Origin: Phocaeicola_A sp963652075
GTDB taxonomy: Bacteria; Bacteroidota; Bacteroidia; Bacteroidales; Bacteroidaceae
Assembly (NCBI GenBank): GCA_963652075.1
Contig: CAVJRQ010000024.1
Location: 1 to 22,584 of the forward strand
Reading direction: 5' to 3'
DNA length: 22,584 nucleotides
The first letter of the stretch is position 1. Each line of letters begins with the position of its first letter. Below are positions 22,477-22,584 of the stretch, one piece after another. The position numbers were made by a program, and so were the translations under genes. The notes under the pieces are model-generated. The model was not told the DNA's origin. It saw nothing but the letters and a program-made list of their open reading frames with translations, and did no database searches.

Positions 22477-22584
22477 CGTACGACATTAGGGTGCATGGTC
22501 GTACGTCATGAGGGTCAGTAAACGTACGTCATGAGGTACTATAGTCGTACGACGTTAGGGTGCATGGTCGTACGACATTAGGAC
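22477..22584. repeat. tandem array, exact 23-bp period (CGTACG core), right copy, runs off the window
   Basis: CGTACG starts at 22477, 22500, 22523, 22546 and 22569, each exactly 23 bp apart, and the array is cut by the window edge. Units match the left array after reverse complementation (ATTAGGGTGCATGGT and TCATGAGG variants). Confidence 0.92.

Noticed and set aside
22305..22496. 63-aa minus-strand frame and an 80-aa plus-strand frame (22080-22322) in the right repeats
   Set aside because: Both are translations of the tandem arrays with no promoter or family resemblance.

Overview
The window reads as chromosomal DNA from a member of the Bacteroidales (Bacteroides/Phocaeicola/Prevotella-like). 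Four things support this. Nine promoter-like boxes fit or nearly fit the Bacteroidetes -7 consensus TAnnTTTG. Start codons lack clear Shine-Dalgarno sequences. All five predicted signal-peptidase-I substrates have Gln directly after the predicted cleavage site. The gene set (EF-G2-like factor, DUF4827-like lipoprotein, RNase Y next to ZapA, M64 peptidase) is typical of the group. Genes look moderately GC-rich. Genus and species cannot be settled from the sequence alone.

Layout, left to right. (1) 1-102: the 3' end of a tRNA-Glu(CTC) and its terminator. (2) 103-783: a gene-free stretch with a 22-bp-period palindrome array, a 23-bp-period CGTACG array and other inverted repeats, closed by a strong terminator for the leftward genes. 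(3) 784-5056, minus strand: a secreted C1-type aminopeptidase and an M24 Xaa-Pro aminopeptidase in one likely operon, then a separately promoted secreted GH28 pectinase. (4) 5406-8509, plus strand: an EF-G paralog with altered GTPase motifs and an unrecognised basic protein. (5) 8599-16435, plus strand: housekeeping genes. These are a ZapB-like coiled coil, ZapA, a structured leader, RNase Y, ribulose-phosphate epimerase, ComEC, a DHH phosphoesterase, a DUF4827-like lipoprotein and a GlmM-type phosphohexomutase. (6) 16432-17571, minus strand: HemW, overlapping the end of glmM tail to tail. (7) 17746-22041, plus strand: a likely three-gene operon of exported proteins (low-complexity W/Y/H- then S/R-rich protein, FadL/OmpP1-like barrel, M64 peptidase). 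(8) 22042-22584: a second, larger set of repeat arrays running off the window.

The genes are mostly core and nutritional functions: peptide and pectin scavenging, translation during starvation, cell division, RNA decay, pentose phosphate and UDP-GlcNAc metabolism, and heme insertion. I see no phage, transposase, CRISPR or recognised defence system.

The least explained content is the pair of repeat cassettes at the two ends. Each is built from exchangeable modules: palindromic arrays with strict 22- or 23-bp periods, a shared linker and a shared 51-nt block. Each lies just downstream of a protein-coding operon and is oriented with that operon's transcription, so the two appear inverted relative to each other. 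This is the best candidate here for an undescribed element family.
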